Assembly (NCBI RefSeq): GCF_016862795.1
Contig: NZ_BONQ01000029.1
Location: 62,001-126,000, forward strand
DNA from: Dactylosporangium siamense
GTDB taxonomy: Bacteria; Actinomycetota; Actinomycetes; Mycobacteriales; Micromonosporaceae
Length of the DNA: 64,000 bases
Direction of reading: 5' to 3'
Positions 37,337 to 44,714 of the stretch are shown one piece after another. The translations under genes and the position numbers were made by a program. Numbering within the stretch: position 1 is the first letter of the stretch; every line of letters starts with the position of its first letter. The notes under the pieces were generated by a model. The model did no database searches, was not told the origin of the DNA, and was given only the letters and a program-made list of their open reading frames with translations.

Positions 37337-38968
37337 CTACCTCGCGATGACCTGCCGGACCGCCTCGCTGCGCAGCTTGATCTGCTGCAGGTCGAGGGCG
37401 CCCAACGCGGCGAGCCGCTTCGCGATCCGGCCGGCGACCACGGGCGTGGCGAACGACGTGCCCGAGCCGATCGCGAACCCGCTCGAGAAGTCGTCCGGGT
37501 CCACGCTGGCGCGGTCCTGGCTGGAAGCCTCGTCCCTGGTCCGCGCGCTCGCCTGCAGGCTGAACTGGAAGTCCTCCGGCATCGTGCTGACCAGCGCGGC
37601 GCCGCACGCCCACGCGGTGACCCACGCGCCCGTGTTGCTGAACATCGCCACCGTCCTGCCGTCCGGGTTGAGCGCGCCGACACTCACCACGGGCACCCCG
37701 TCCCACTGGTACCTGCCCGGCTCGGCGAGCGCGGCCGGGTAGTTCTCCCGGGCCGTGCAGTCGTTTCCGGCGGACATGACCACCACGACACCGAGCGCGG
37801 TCAGCGTCCGCAGCGACGAATACAGGGCGTTCGTCGCGGCGACGTCGTCGGGGTCCTCGTGGTAGTGACCCATCGAGATCGACACGACGTCGACCGGGTC
37901 GCCGCCCTTGACCATCGCGGTGATCTGGTTGACGGCCGCGATCAGGTTGCTCTCCGGGATCGTGCCGTCAGCCTCGATCACCGGGATCGCGATGATGTCC
38001 GCCTCGGGGCACACCTGCCGCACCAGACCGCAGATGAACGTGCCGTGCCCGGCGAGCGGGTCGCGGAGCCCGTCCAGCGGCCGGTTCGCCGCACCCCGGT
38101 ACTCCCTCGGCGCCGTGGCGGCGCCGGCGCCCGCCTTCTGCAGCGGCGTCCACCGCACCTTGGCCAGCCACTGATGCTCACCGCAGCCGGTGTCCACGAC
38201 GGCAACGACCGGCACACGCCGGGCCGGCGGCTCCAGATCCGGATCGCATGGTCCGTCCGGTCCTGGCCTGGTCGACGCCGGCAGGGCCGCCTCCGGTCCG
38301 GCCGGTTCCGGTCCCGTCGGTGCGGGGAGGTCCAGCACCAGCGCGATCGGTCGCGGGCCGCTGTAGGCCAGATCGGCGTACGGATGCGGCGAGTCGAACG
38401 GGTGCGGCGAGTCGAACGGATGTGGCGAGTCGAACGGTGCCGGACGGTACGGCTGGATCGACATCAGGTGGTCCAACCCGACACCGGGCAGGCGTGGATA
38501 GCCGGGCCCGTCCAGTCTCGCGGCCGGGTCCGGGTCGGCGAGCCGCCGGGCCCGCTGCAGCACCGTCCAGGCGTCGACGTTGACCGCGTTGCCCTCCGAT
38601 GTCGGCGCCAACCGCATCGTGAACGTGGTGACCCCGCCGTCGGAGCCGTCCGTGCGGTCCGCGGTGTCGGCGGTGAGCTCGGCAACGGTGTCACAGGTGG
38701 CGTCAAGACCGACGTCGCGGGCGGCGGTGCAGAGCAGGTCCACGACGGTCGGCCGCCACTCGGCCCGTGCCCGGCTCCAGCTCGTCGGTGGTTCGGTCGT
38801 GATCAGCAGCCGGTCCGCCAGGTAGACGGTCGGGCGGATGCGCTGCCCCGGGAACAGCGGGGCGGTCAGGGGATCGAGCAGCCGGGCACCGTAGCGGGAC
38901 AGGATCTCCGCACCCGGCATGACTGGGTCGTAGTCGGACTCAGGTCCGTCCGATCGGGGCGTCGTCAT
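37337..38968 (-). CDS. S8 family (subtilisin-like) serine protease, apparently cytosolic
   Basis: A 543-residue protein without a signal peptide. The subtilase core occupies about residues 250-520 with the catalytic triad Asp259 (VAVVDTGCG), His308 (AGHGTFICG) and Ser505 (GSGTSFATP), and oxyanion Asn402 (SAGND). The N-terminal 240 residues are a family-specific region that may act as prodomain or partner-binding part. They end in three FDSPHP repeats (residues 179-196) and a Pro-rich linker. It sits between a small beta-rich gene (26 bases upstream) and the CHAT gene. A cytosolic subtilase paired with a CHAT protease suggests a regulated proteolytic cascade. Confidence 0.9.
   Translation of the reverse strand: MTTPRSDGPESDYDPVMPGAEILSRYGARLLDPLTAPLFPGQRIRPTVYLADRLLITTEPPTSWSRARAEWRPTVVDLLCTAARDVGLDATCDTVAELTADTADRTDGSDGGVTTFTMRLAPTSEGNAVNVDAWTVLQRARRLADPDPAARLDGPGYPRLPGVGLDHLMSIQPYRPAPFDSPHPFDSPHPFDSPHPYADLAYSGPRPIALVLDLPAPTGPEPAGPEAALPASTRPGPDGPCDPDLEPPARRVPVVAVVDTGCGEHQWLAKVRWTPLQKAGAGAATAPREYRGAANRPLDGLRDPLAGHGTFICGLVRQVCPEADIIAIPVIEADGTIPESNLIAAVNQITAMVKGGDPVDVVSISMGHYHEDPDDVAATNALYSSLRTLTALGVVVVMSAGNDCTARENYPAALAEPGRYQWDGVPVVSVGALNPDGRTVAMFSNTGAWVTAWACGAALVSTMPEDFQFSLQASARTRDEASSQDRASVDPDDFSSGFAIGSGTSFATPVVAGRIAKRLAALGALDLQQIKLRSEAVRQVIAR
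38381..38434 (-). repeat. Three 18-bp coding repeats (FDSPHP) in the S8 protease
   Basis: Three consecutive 18-base units at 38381, 38399 and 38417 encode FDSPHP three times just before the Pro-rich linker of the S8 protease. They differ from each other at one or two bases. Confidence 0.9.
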
Positions 38969-38994
38969 CGTGTGGTCTCCAGACTCGAGCGAGG

Positions 38995-39456
38995 TCAGAT
39001 CGAAATCGCCGGTGTCGCCACCGGATGGTCGAGGCGCACCGCGGCGCCCGCCGTCGGCTCGACGGTGAAATGCACGAACCCACCGGCCACGTCCACGAAT
39101 GCGAACCGGCCGTCCTCATCAGCAGTCTCCTCCAGCACGCCCTGGGCGCCGTGCAGGCACACCCGCAACGCTGCTGACGGACTGATCCACCCGTCGACCC
39201 GGCGGCGCTGCCGCAGCCGCCCGTCGGAGACCGTGATGGTCAACGCCAGCCGCTGCGACTCGAAGATGACCGTGTCGGTCACTTCCGTGGTGCGCGCTCC
39301 CGCCCCGGTCAGCGCCGACTGGAAGACCATCAGCTCGACGTCCGGTTGCTCCAGGCCCAGCCGGAACAGCACCCGCTCGGCGAGATCCGGCGGGCACGGA
39401 TCGGTGCGCTCCCACATGGTGCGCATGGCGGCCAACAGCTGCTCATCAGGACTCAT
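38995..39456 (-). CDS. Small protein between sigma factor and S8 protease (possible sigma partner)
   Basis: A 153-residue protein. The first 45 residues are helical (SPDEQLLAAMRTMWERTDPCPPDLAERVLFRLGL), and the rest is beta-rich with VDGWISPSAALRVCLHGAQGVLEETADEDGRFAFVDVAGG, resembling carboxypeptidase-regulatory-like/transthyretin-type sandwiches. No membrane helix is present. ATG 39456 overlaps the sigma-factor stop by 4 bases (ATGA), the usual sign of a sigma/anti-sigma or obligate partner pair. It could be an anti-sigma factor or the substrate of one of the downstream proteases; neither is shown by sequence alone. Confidence 0.78.
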   Translation of the reverse strand: MSPDEQLLAAMRTMWERTDPCPPDLAERVLFRLGLEQPDVELMVFQSALTGAGARTTEVTDTVIFESQRLALTITVSDGRLRQRRRVDGWISPSAALRVCLHGAQGVLEETADEDGRFAFVDVAGGFVHFTVEPTAGAAVRLDHPVATPAISI

Positions 39457-40109
39457 TGGTCGCTCCATTCCGGATCGCCGTCGAGATTGCGGCGCAACTT
39501 CTCCAGGCACCGGCCCCTGGTCGGCCCGATCGCACCGACCGGCATGTCCATCTCGGCGGACAACGTGGCGTAGTCCGGCCGCTCGGCGAAGGCGATCACG
39601 CGCAGCAGCCGCCGGCAGCGCTCGGGCAGCTCCGCGACGTGGTGCCAGAGCCGCGCGACGCTGCTGTGCAGGACGACCTCGACCGCGGGGTCCGGCGACC
39701 CGTCGATCTCCCCGTCCACCCGCAGCAGGTCGGCCGGCCGCTCCCGCAGCCCGTGCCGGGTCACCCGCCACGCCTCCCGCCGAGCGACGGTGGTGATCCA
39801 ACGGCCCACGGCGTGCGGCTCGCGGACGGTGCCCGCCTTGCCCATGACCGCCAGCCAGGTCGTCTGGACGACGTCCTCCGCCTCCGCGCGGTCCAGCCCG
39901 TACGCCCGCACGACCTGCCACAGCACCGGCGTCAGCAGCCGGACGAGCCGGTCCAGCGCCTCGCGGTCGCCGCGATCCCGCCAGTCGCCGAACGCCTGCG
40001 CCACGGCGTCCCAGATCGGAGCGTCGCCGCCGACGATCGGAGCCCCCGGAACGGGGGCGTCGCGTTGCATCACGCACACAGGTGTGCCGGCGGGGGCCTC
40101 CTGATACAT
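39453..40109 (-). CDS. ECF-like sigma-70 family RNA polymerase sigma factor
   Basis: A roughly 218-residue sigma factor. Region 2 is LDRLVRLLTPVLWQVVRAYGLDRAEAEDVVQTTWLAVM and region 4 is LWHHVAELPERCRRLLRVIAFAERPDYATLSAEMDMPVGAIGPTRGRCLEKLRR. It is the first gene of the module with the small protein, S8 protease and CHAT protease. ATG 40109 lies 10 bases from an AT-rich patch (about 40119-40136) that is probably the promoter, giving a near-leaderless message. ATG 40070 (MQRDAPV) is a credible alternative start. The reading frame upstream is antisense to the oxidoreductase gene. Confidence 0.88.
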   Translation of the reverse strand: MYQEAPAGTPVCVMQRDAPVPGAPIVGGDAPIWDAVAQAFGDWRDRGDREALDRLVRLLTPVLWQVVRAYGLDRAEAEDVVQTTWLAVMGKAGTVREPHAVGRWITTVARREAWRVTRHGLRERPADLLRVDGEIDGSPDPAVEVVLHSSVARLWHHVAELPERCRRLLRVIAFAERPDYATLSAEMDMPVGAIGPTRGRCLEKLRRNLDGDPEWSDQ

Positions 40110-40156
40110 CCCCGCGCGAAAAAGATCCGGAAACTTTTGACCGCCCCTTGCGCCGT

Positions 40157-41095
40157 TCAGTTGACCAGGACGATCTTTCCCGGGGCGTGACTGCGTCCGG
40201 CGAGGTCGTGGGCGGCGGCGGCCCCGGTGAGCGGGAACGCCGCCGCGACCGGCACCCGCAGCCGGCCCTGCCCGGCCAGCCCCGCCGCGATGTCCAGGCT
40301 GTGCACGGCCAGCGGGTCCGCGCCCGCGCCGGTGTCGCCGGCCGGGGCGCTGCGCGAGAAGTGGACGCCGTGGGCGGCGGCCGCGAAGTCCGCGATCGTC
40401 ACCACGCGGGCCGGGTCCCCGGCGATCGCGATCAGGTCGGGCAGCGCACCCCGGGCGCAGTCGAACACCGCGTCCACGCCGTGCGGTGCCAGCGCGCGGA
40501 CCCGCCCGACCAGACCCGGACCATAGGTCGTCGGCGTCACGCCCAGCGAGCGCAGGAAGTCGTGATTGCGTTCGGCGGCGGTACCGATGACGGTGGCCCC
40601 ACGAGCCGCCGCGAGCTGGACGGCGACGGCGCCGACCCCGCCGGCCGCGCCCTGCACGAGGACCGTGTGCCCGGCGCCGACCCGGAGCCGGTCCAGGACC
40701 CGGATGCCGGTCTCGACGGTGCCCGCGGCGCCGCCCGCCTCCTCCCAGCTCCACCCGACGGGTTTCGGCGCCCAGGCGGTCAGGACCGCGTGGTCGGCGT
40801 TGGCGCCGCGACCGGTCGTGCTCGTCATGCCGAACACCGGGTCTCCGACGTCGACACCGGTGACGCCGGCGCCGATCTGGTCGACGACGCCGGCCGCGTC
40901 GAACCCGGTCCGGTAGGGAAACGCCACCGGCACCAGGTCCCGCAGCGTCCCGGCGCGGATGAGGGTCTCCCCCACCGACAGCCCGGACGCCCGCACCGCG
41001 ATCCGGATCGTGCCCGGCCCGGCGTGCGGCGCCTCGACCTCCGCTACGTGCACCACGCCGGGCGGGCCGTAGTCGCTGAACTGCACAGCTCTCAT
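40157..41095 (-). CDS. NADP-dependent quinone oxidoreductase / MDR-type alcohol dehydrogenase
   Basis: A 312-residue zinc-independent MDR-family reductase. The N-terminal domain begins MRAVQFSDYGPPGVVHVAEV, with FPYRTGFDAAGVVDQIGAGVTGVDVGDPVFG. The cofactor site is VLVQGAAGGVGAVAVQLAAARGATVIGTA (AxxGxxG-type). The ending GRSHAPGKIVLVN is typical of quinone oxidoreductases, which reduce quinones or enones. ATG 41095 fits the family. It is divergent from the TetR gene at 41144, with an inverted repeat at 41107-41126 between them, so it is probably its target. Confidence 0.92.
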   Translation of the reverse strand: MRAVQFSDYGPPGVVHVAEVEAPHAGPGTIRIAVRASGLSVGETLIRAGTLRDLVPVAFPYRTGFDAAGVVDQIGAGVTGVDVGDPVFGMTSTTGRGANADHAVLTAWAPKPVGWSWEEAGGAAGTVETGIRVLDRLRVGAGHTVLVQGAAGGVGAVAVQLAAARGATVIGTAAERNHDFLRSLGVTPTTYGPGLVGRVRALAPHGVDAVFDCARGALPDLIAIAGDPARVVTIADFAAAAHGVHFSRSAPAGDTGAGADPLAVHSLDIAAGLAGQGRLRVPVAAAFPLTGAAAAHDLAGRSHAPGKIVLVN

Positions 41096-41106
41096 GGCCG
41101 GACCGT

Positions 41107-41126
41107 AACGGAGCACCCCGTCCGTT
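41107..41126. promoter_or_regulatory. TetR operator candidate between oxidoreductase and TetR genes
   Basis: AACGGA (41107-41112) and TCCGTT (41121-41126) are perfect 6-base arms with an 8-base spacer, in the 48 bases between the divergent starts at 41095 and 41144. Confidence 0.5.
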
Positions 41127-41143
41127 TGGCTAAAGTGAGAGCG

Positions 41144-41755
41144 GTGACGGATCAAGTGAGTCTCCGCTCCGACGCGCGCGACAACCGTTCGCGCATCCTC
41201 GCCGCCGCCCGCCTCGCCTTCGCCACGGAGGGGCTCGACGTGCCGCTGCGGGAGATCGCGCGGCGCGCCCAGGTCGGCGTGGCGACGCTGTACCGCCGGT
41301 TCCCGACGAAGGAGGCGCTGCTGGCCGAGGCCTTCGCCGAGCAGATGGCGCTGTGCTCGAGCGTCGTGCGGGAGGGCCTGGCGGCGGAGGATCCGTGGGA
41401 CGGGTTCCGGCTCGTCATCGAGCGGCTGATGGAGGTCCACGCCCTCGACCGCGGGTTCGCCCGGGCGTTCACGTCGCCGCCGTCGCCGTATCTCACCGCC
41501 GACCGGGACACGACGCTGCGCCTGCTGCTCGAGCTCATCCGCCGGGCGCAGGCCGCCGGCGCGCTGCGGGCCGACTTCGTGCTGGAGGACGTGATCCTCG
41601 CGCTGATGGCGAACGACGGCATCCGGGCCGAGTCGCCGCGCCTGCGGGTGGCCGCGACGCGGCGCTTCGCGGCCCTGATGCTCCAGTCGTTTCAGGCCGA
41701 CCCGGTCCGGGCGCCGCTGCCCCCACCGGTCCGCCTGCCGCTGCCGGCCCGCTGA
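41144..41755 (+). CDS. TetR-family regulator
   Basis: A 203-residue regulator. The DNA-binding domain is residues 12-60 (RILAAARLAFATEGLDVPLREIARRAQVGVATLYRRFPTKEALL). The C-terminal part (LLLELIRRAQAAGALRADFVLEDVILALMAN) matches the SbtR-like C-terminal domain. GTG 41144 has a GAGAG binding site. It is divergent from the quinone oxidoreductase gene, its likely target, and converges on the DUF1622 gene with 2 bases between. Confidence 0.9.
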   Translation: MTDQVSLRSDARDNRSRILAAARLAFATEGLDVPLREIARRAQVGVATLYRRFPTKEALLAEAFAEQMALCSSVVREGLAAEDPWDGFRLVIERLMEVHALDRGFARAFTSPPSPYLTADRDTTLRLLLELIRRAQAAGALRADFVLEDVILALMANDGIRAESPRLRVAATRRFAALMLQSFQADPVRAPLPPPVRLPLPAR

Positions 41756-41757
41756 GC

Positions 41758-42165
41758 TCAGCTGCCGTCCGCCGACGCCTCGCGGGCCTTGCCGGCGGCC
41801 CGGGCGATGTGCACCGCACCGCTGGTCACCGCGCGGCGCCACGGCAGGGCGCCGTCGATCTCCACCTGCAGCGAGAAGCTCAGGAACGTCCGGATGAGCA
41901 CGATGAGACCGAGCACCGCCACGTTCTCTGTCGTCGGCGCGACGGCCACGGTGCGGATCAGGTCCGCGGCGACGAGCACCTCGAGGCTGAGCAGCAGCAC
42001 GCCGCCGAAGCTCTCCCGCAGCGCCTGATACGCGGGCCTCCCGCCAGCGGACCGCCACGTCCGCAGGGCCAGCCCCACCGACCAGAGCAGCCCGACCACC
42101 AGCACCCCGGCGCCCAACGCGTCGAATCCCTGCGCCGCGTGCTCCATCAGCTCGGTGAACGTCAT
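41758..42165 (-). CDS. DUF1622 family membrane protein
   Basis: A 135-residue protein with three hydrophobic segments (FDALGAGVLVVGLLWSVGLAL, GGVLLLSLEVLVAADLIRTV, NVAVLGLIVLIRTFLSFSL). The conserved Glu in FSLQVEIDG closes the last helix, as in DUF1622 proteins. The cytosolic end is Ala/Arg-rich. Function is unknown. ATG 42165 is the natural start. Confidence 0.85.
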   Translation of the reverse strand: MTFTELMEHAAQGFDALGAGVLVVGLLWSVGLALRTWRSAGGRPAYQALRESFGGVLLLSLEVLVAADLIRTVAVAPTTENVAVLGLIVLIRTFLSFSLQVEIDGALPWRRAVTSGAVHIARAAGKAREASADGS

Positions 42166-42233
42166 GCGGCTCTCCCACCCGTCGATCGAGCCGAACGTAC
42201 CAGCCTCGGAACGGCCGGCGGTCCTCGTCGCCG

Positions 42234-42449
42234 GACTCGCGCCCCGACGGGCTCACGGGTCCACGCCGGTTGTGGAAGCAGGGGCTCACCCGGTTGTTCC
42301 CGGAGACTCCGGCCGCGCTGGACGGGCTGGACCCGTGGGCCGTGCTGCTGTGGTCCGCCGGGCGGCGCGACCTGCCGGGGCACCCACGTCCCGAGCGATG
42401 GCGCTGGCGTGGCGCCCCGCCGGGCGAAGACGGCGACGTAGCGTCATAG
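42234..42449 (+). pseudogene. Coding-like remnant without a recognisable start
   Basis: The 480-base stretch 42166-42645 has no complete gene. Within it, one plus-strand frame ending at TAG 42447-42449 reads GPRRLWKQGLTRLFPETPAA, then LDGLDPWAVLLWSAGRRDLP and GHPRPERWRWRGAPPGE, with about 85-90 percent G/C at third codon positions. This looks like the C-terminal part of a real protein. No ATG or GTG start and no conserved N-terminus is visible upstream, so it is probably a truncated gene. I do not recognise the family with confidence. The rest of the stretch (42450-42645) holds the promoter region of the STAS-sigma gene. Confidence 0.35.
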
Positions 42450-42645
42450 CCACCTACTGCCGTGGTCACCGAACGGGAGTAGTGTGTGGGCCGGGTCACA
42501 TTATGGGGATGCGGCCGGCCGCCAGCCCGTCGGGCGGTGAGTGCACGGACCGCGCTGGGACAACGGCCACCCTTGGGAATGAGCGCCGGGTGATGCCGCA
42601 CGCAGGTGCGTACACCACCGCTGAGCAGGCCCAGGAGGAGAAGGC

Positions 42646-43773
42646 ATGGATCTCACGGTCACGGTGTCGACGCACGAGGACGGTGGTCTGGTCGAGCTGA
42701 CCGGCACGCTGGACTTCGCCGCCGCGCCGTTCGTGCGACACGTGATGTTCGAGCTCTTCGACGACGGACGGCACCACATCGCCGTCGACGTCACCAGGCT
42801 CCGCCTGCTCGACGCCGGCGCCATCAGGGCGCTGCTCTACCTGCTGCGCCGGGCCGAGCAGCTCGGCGGCGGGCTGCACGTGGCCGGTGCGACCGGGGCG
42901 GTGCTGACCGCCCTGGAGATCACCGGAGTCGCGAAGAAGCTGCGGGCCTACGACGAGCTCGACTGGCCCGCGACCGGCCTCGAACGGCGCGTCGTGCCGC
43001 TCGACGGCGCTCCCGCCGCGCACGGACTGTGGCCGGTCGAGGTGACCGACCTGCTCAGCAGCCTGCATCGGCTCGCACCGCAGGACCCGGCCCGGGTCCG
43101 CCTGCGGGACGACATCATCGAGCGGTGCCTGCCGGCCGCGTACCGGCTCGCCCGACGCTTCCACTCCGACTCGATCAATGACCTGCTGCAGGTCGCCGCG
43201 CTGGGTCTGGTCAAGGCGGTCGACGGGTTCGACGCCGTGCGTGGCGTCGAGTTCGGCACCTATGCCACACCGACCGTCATCGGAGAGATCAAACGGCATT
43301 TCCGCGACCGCAACGCCGGCATCCGGCTCCCCCGCCGCCTGCAGGAGCTGCGGCTCGCCGCCAACCGGGCCCGCGACGATCTCACCCAGACGCTCGGGCA
43401 CGCGCCGAGCGCCCCGGAGCTCGCCGCGCACCTCGACGTCGACACCGGGCAGATCCTGGAGATGATGGAGTCGACCGGGTCCACCCGGCCGCTGTCGCTG
43501 GACCTGCCCGTCTCCGGCGCCGACGACGAGCAGACGCTGGGTGACACCGTCGGCGCGGAGGACCCGCGGCTCGACCTCGTCGACGACCGCGCGACGCTGC
43601 AGGCGATCATCGCCCGGCTGCCGGAGCGGGAGCAGCGGATCCTGTCCCTGCGCTTCTACGGCAACCAGAGCCAGTCGGAGATCGCGCTCGAGGTGGGCCT
43701 GTCACAGATGCACGTGTCGCGGCTCCTGCGGCACTCCCTGGACTATCTGCACCGGCACCTGACCGACCGCTAG
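42646..43773 (+). CDS. STAS domain fused to a SigB/SigF-type sigma factor
   Basis: A 375-residue fusion. Residues 1-110 are a STAS (anti-sigma-antagonist) domain, but the usual phosphorylated Ser motif is LLDAGAIRAL, with Ala57-Gly58 after Asp56, so it cannot be phosphorylated in the normal way. Residues about 125-375 are a complete SigB/SigF-like sigma factor. Region 2 is INDLLQVAALGLVKAVDGFDAVRGVEFGTYATPTVIGEIKRHFRD, region 3 is GHAPSAPELAAHLDVD, and region 4 is LPEREQRILSLRFYGNQSQSEIALEVGLSQMHVSRLL. ATG 42646 has an ideal AGGAGGAGAAGG site. It heads the signalling island 42.6-52.8 kb. Confidence 0.92.
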   Translation: MDLTVTVSTHEDGGLVELTGTLDFAAAPFVRHVMFELFDDGRHHIAVDVTRLRLLDAGAIRALLYLLRRAEQLGGGLHVAGATGAVLTALEITGVAKKLRAYDELDWPATGLERRVVPLDGAPAAHGLWPVEVTDLLSSLHRLAPQDPARVRLRDDIIERCLPAAYRLARRFHSDSINDLLQVAALGLVKAVDGFDAVRGVEFGTYATPTVIGEIKRHFRDRNAGIRLPRRLQELRLAANRARDDLTQTLGHAPSAPELAAHLDVDTGQILEMMESTGSTRPLSLDLPVSGADDEQTLGDTVGAEDPRLDLVDDRATLQAIIARLPEREQRILSLRFYGNQSQSEIALEVGLSQMHVSRLLRHSLDYLHRHLTDR

Positions 43774-43803
43774 CCCCGGCCGCACCGGACGCCGGTGACC
43801 GGC

Positions 43804-43828
43804 GTTTCCGGAGGCGACCCGCGGGTAG
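43804..43828 (+). promoter_or_regulatory. SigB/SigF-type promoter
   Basis: GTTT (43804-43807) and GGGTAG (43823-43828) are separated by 15 bases, matching the SigB/SigF-type pattern GTTT-N14-17-GGGTA. It lies between the STAS-sigma gene and the STAS-HATPase gene at 43911, implying that a SigB/SigF-like sigma, perhaps the one just upstream, drives its own regulators. Confidence 0.6.
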
Positions 43829-43910
43829 GCGACGAGAGCCTCGGAAAGGAACGTACCGCTATGTGCGCACCCTTCACGACGTGGTCGTTGCCGGCATCGG
43901 CGGGTGAGCC

Positions 43911-44666
43911 ATGACCGCCGAACCGATGCTCGCCTGCGACCTGGAGCGAGGCTTCCCCGTGTCGGTGGTCCATGCCACCGGCCGGCTCAGCATCGCCTCC
44001 GCACCGGTGCTGCGCCGGGCCGTGCTCAAGGCGCTCGCCGACCAGCCGGAGCTGATCCTGCTCGACGTGTCGGGGCTGCGGGCCGAGGACGACCTGGCCC
44101 TGACGGCGCTGCCGATGCTGGCCCGGCAGTCCGCCGCCGACGGGATCGCCATGATCGTCATCGGTCCACCCACGGACCTGCGGCGGCAGTTGGAGGCAAT
44201 GGCCGTGACCCGGTGGGTGACGGTCGCCGAGTCGCAGACGAAGGCGCTGGAGCTGCACGCCCACGCTCCGGGTCCGTTGCGCGCCGCGCTGCAGCTGCCG
44301 GCCCATCCGTCCGCCACCACCGACGCCCGCCGGCTGGTCGACGACGCCTGCCAGCGCTGGCGGATCACCCACCTGGCGGACACCGCCGCGCTGATCGTCA
44401 CCGAGCTCGTCGCGAACGGCATCCAGCACGCCGGCACCCCGATGCGGCTGCTGCTGTCGCTGCGCGAGCATCACCTGCACGTCTCGGTGCGCGACGGGAG
44501 TTCCCGGCTGCCGCGTCCGACGGTCGCCGACGACGACCTCGAATCGGGTCGTGGACTGCTGATCGTCGAAGGTCTGGCGGCCGCGTGGGGCTCCGTCGCG
44601 GTCGCCGGTGGCAAGGTGGTGTGGGTGACACTGCGGCGCACCCGCCGGCCGTCCGACCCGCGGTAG
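43911..44666 (+). CDS. STAS-HATPase fusion (antagonist + RsbW-like kinase)
   Basis: A 251-residue cytosolic protein. Residues 10-115 form a STAS-like domain whose phospho-site region reads LRAEDDLALTAL, with acidic residues where partner-switching STAS proteins carry Ser. Residues 125-245 are an RsbW/HATPase_c_2 domain (ADTAALIVTELVANGIQHAGTP as N box, VADDDLESGRGLLIVEGLAAAWG as G boxes). A single chain thus combines antagonist-like and kinase-like parts. A close relative lies at 51039-51773. ATG 43911 follows GGGTGAGCC. A SigB-type promoter precedes it. Confidence 0.88.
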   Translation: MTAEPMLACDLERGFPVSVVHATGRLSIASAPVLRRAVLKALADQPELILLDVSGLRAEDDLALTALPMLARQSAADGIAMIVIGPPTDLRRQLEAMAVTRWVTVAESQTKALELHAHAPGPLRAALQLPAHPSATTDARRLVDDACQRWRITHLADTAALIVTELVANGIQHAGTPMRLLLSLREHHLHVSVRDGSSRLPRPTVADDDLESGRGLLIVEGLAAAWGSVAVAGGKVVWVTLRRTRRPSDPR

Positions 44667-44714
44667 GCCGCACGAGCGAGGTGCGGCCGGACACCGGCTG
44701 CGTATGCTCCGGGG

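Noticed and set aside
34514-39796. A 1760-residue open frame on the plus strand
   Set aside because: It is the antisense of the CHAT, S8 and small-protein genes. Its translation is Arg/Gly/Pro-rich low-complexity sequence without any domain, typical of high-GC antisense frames.
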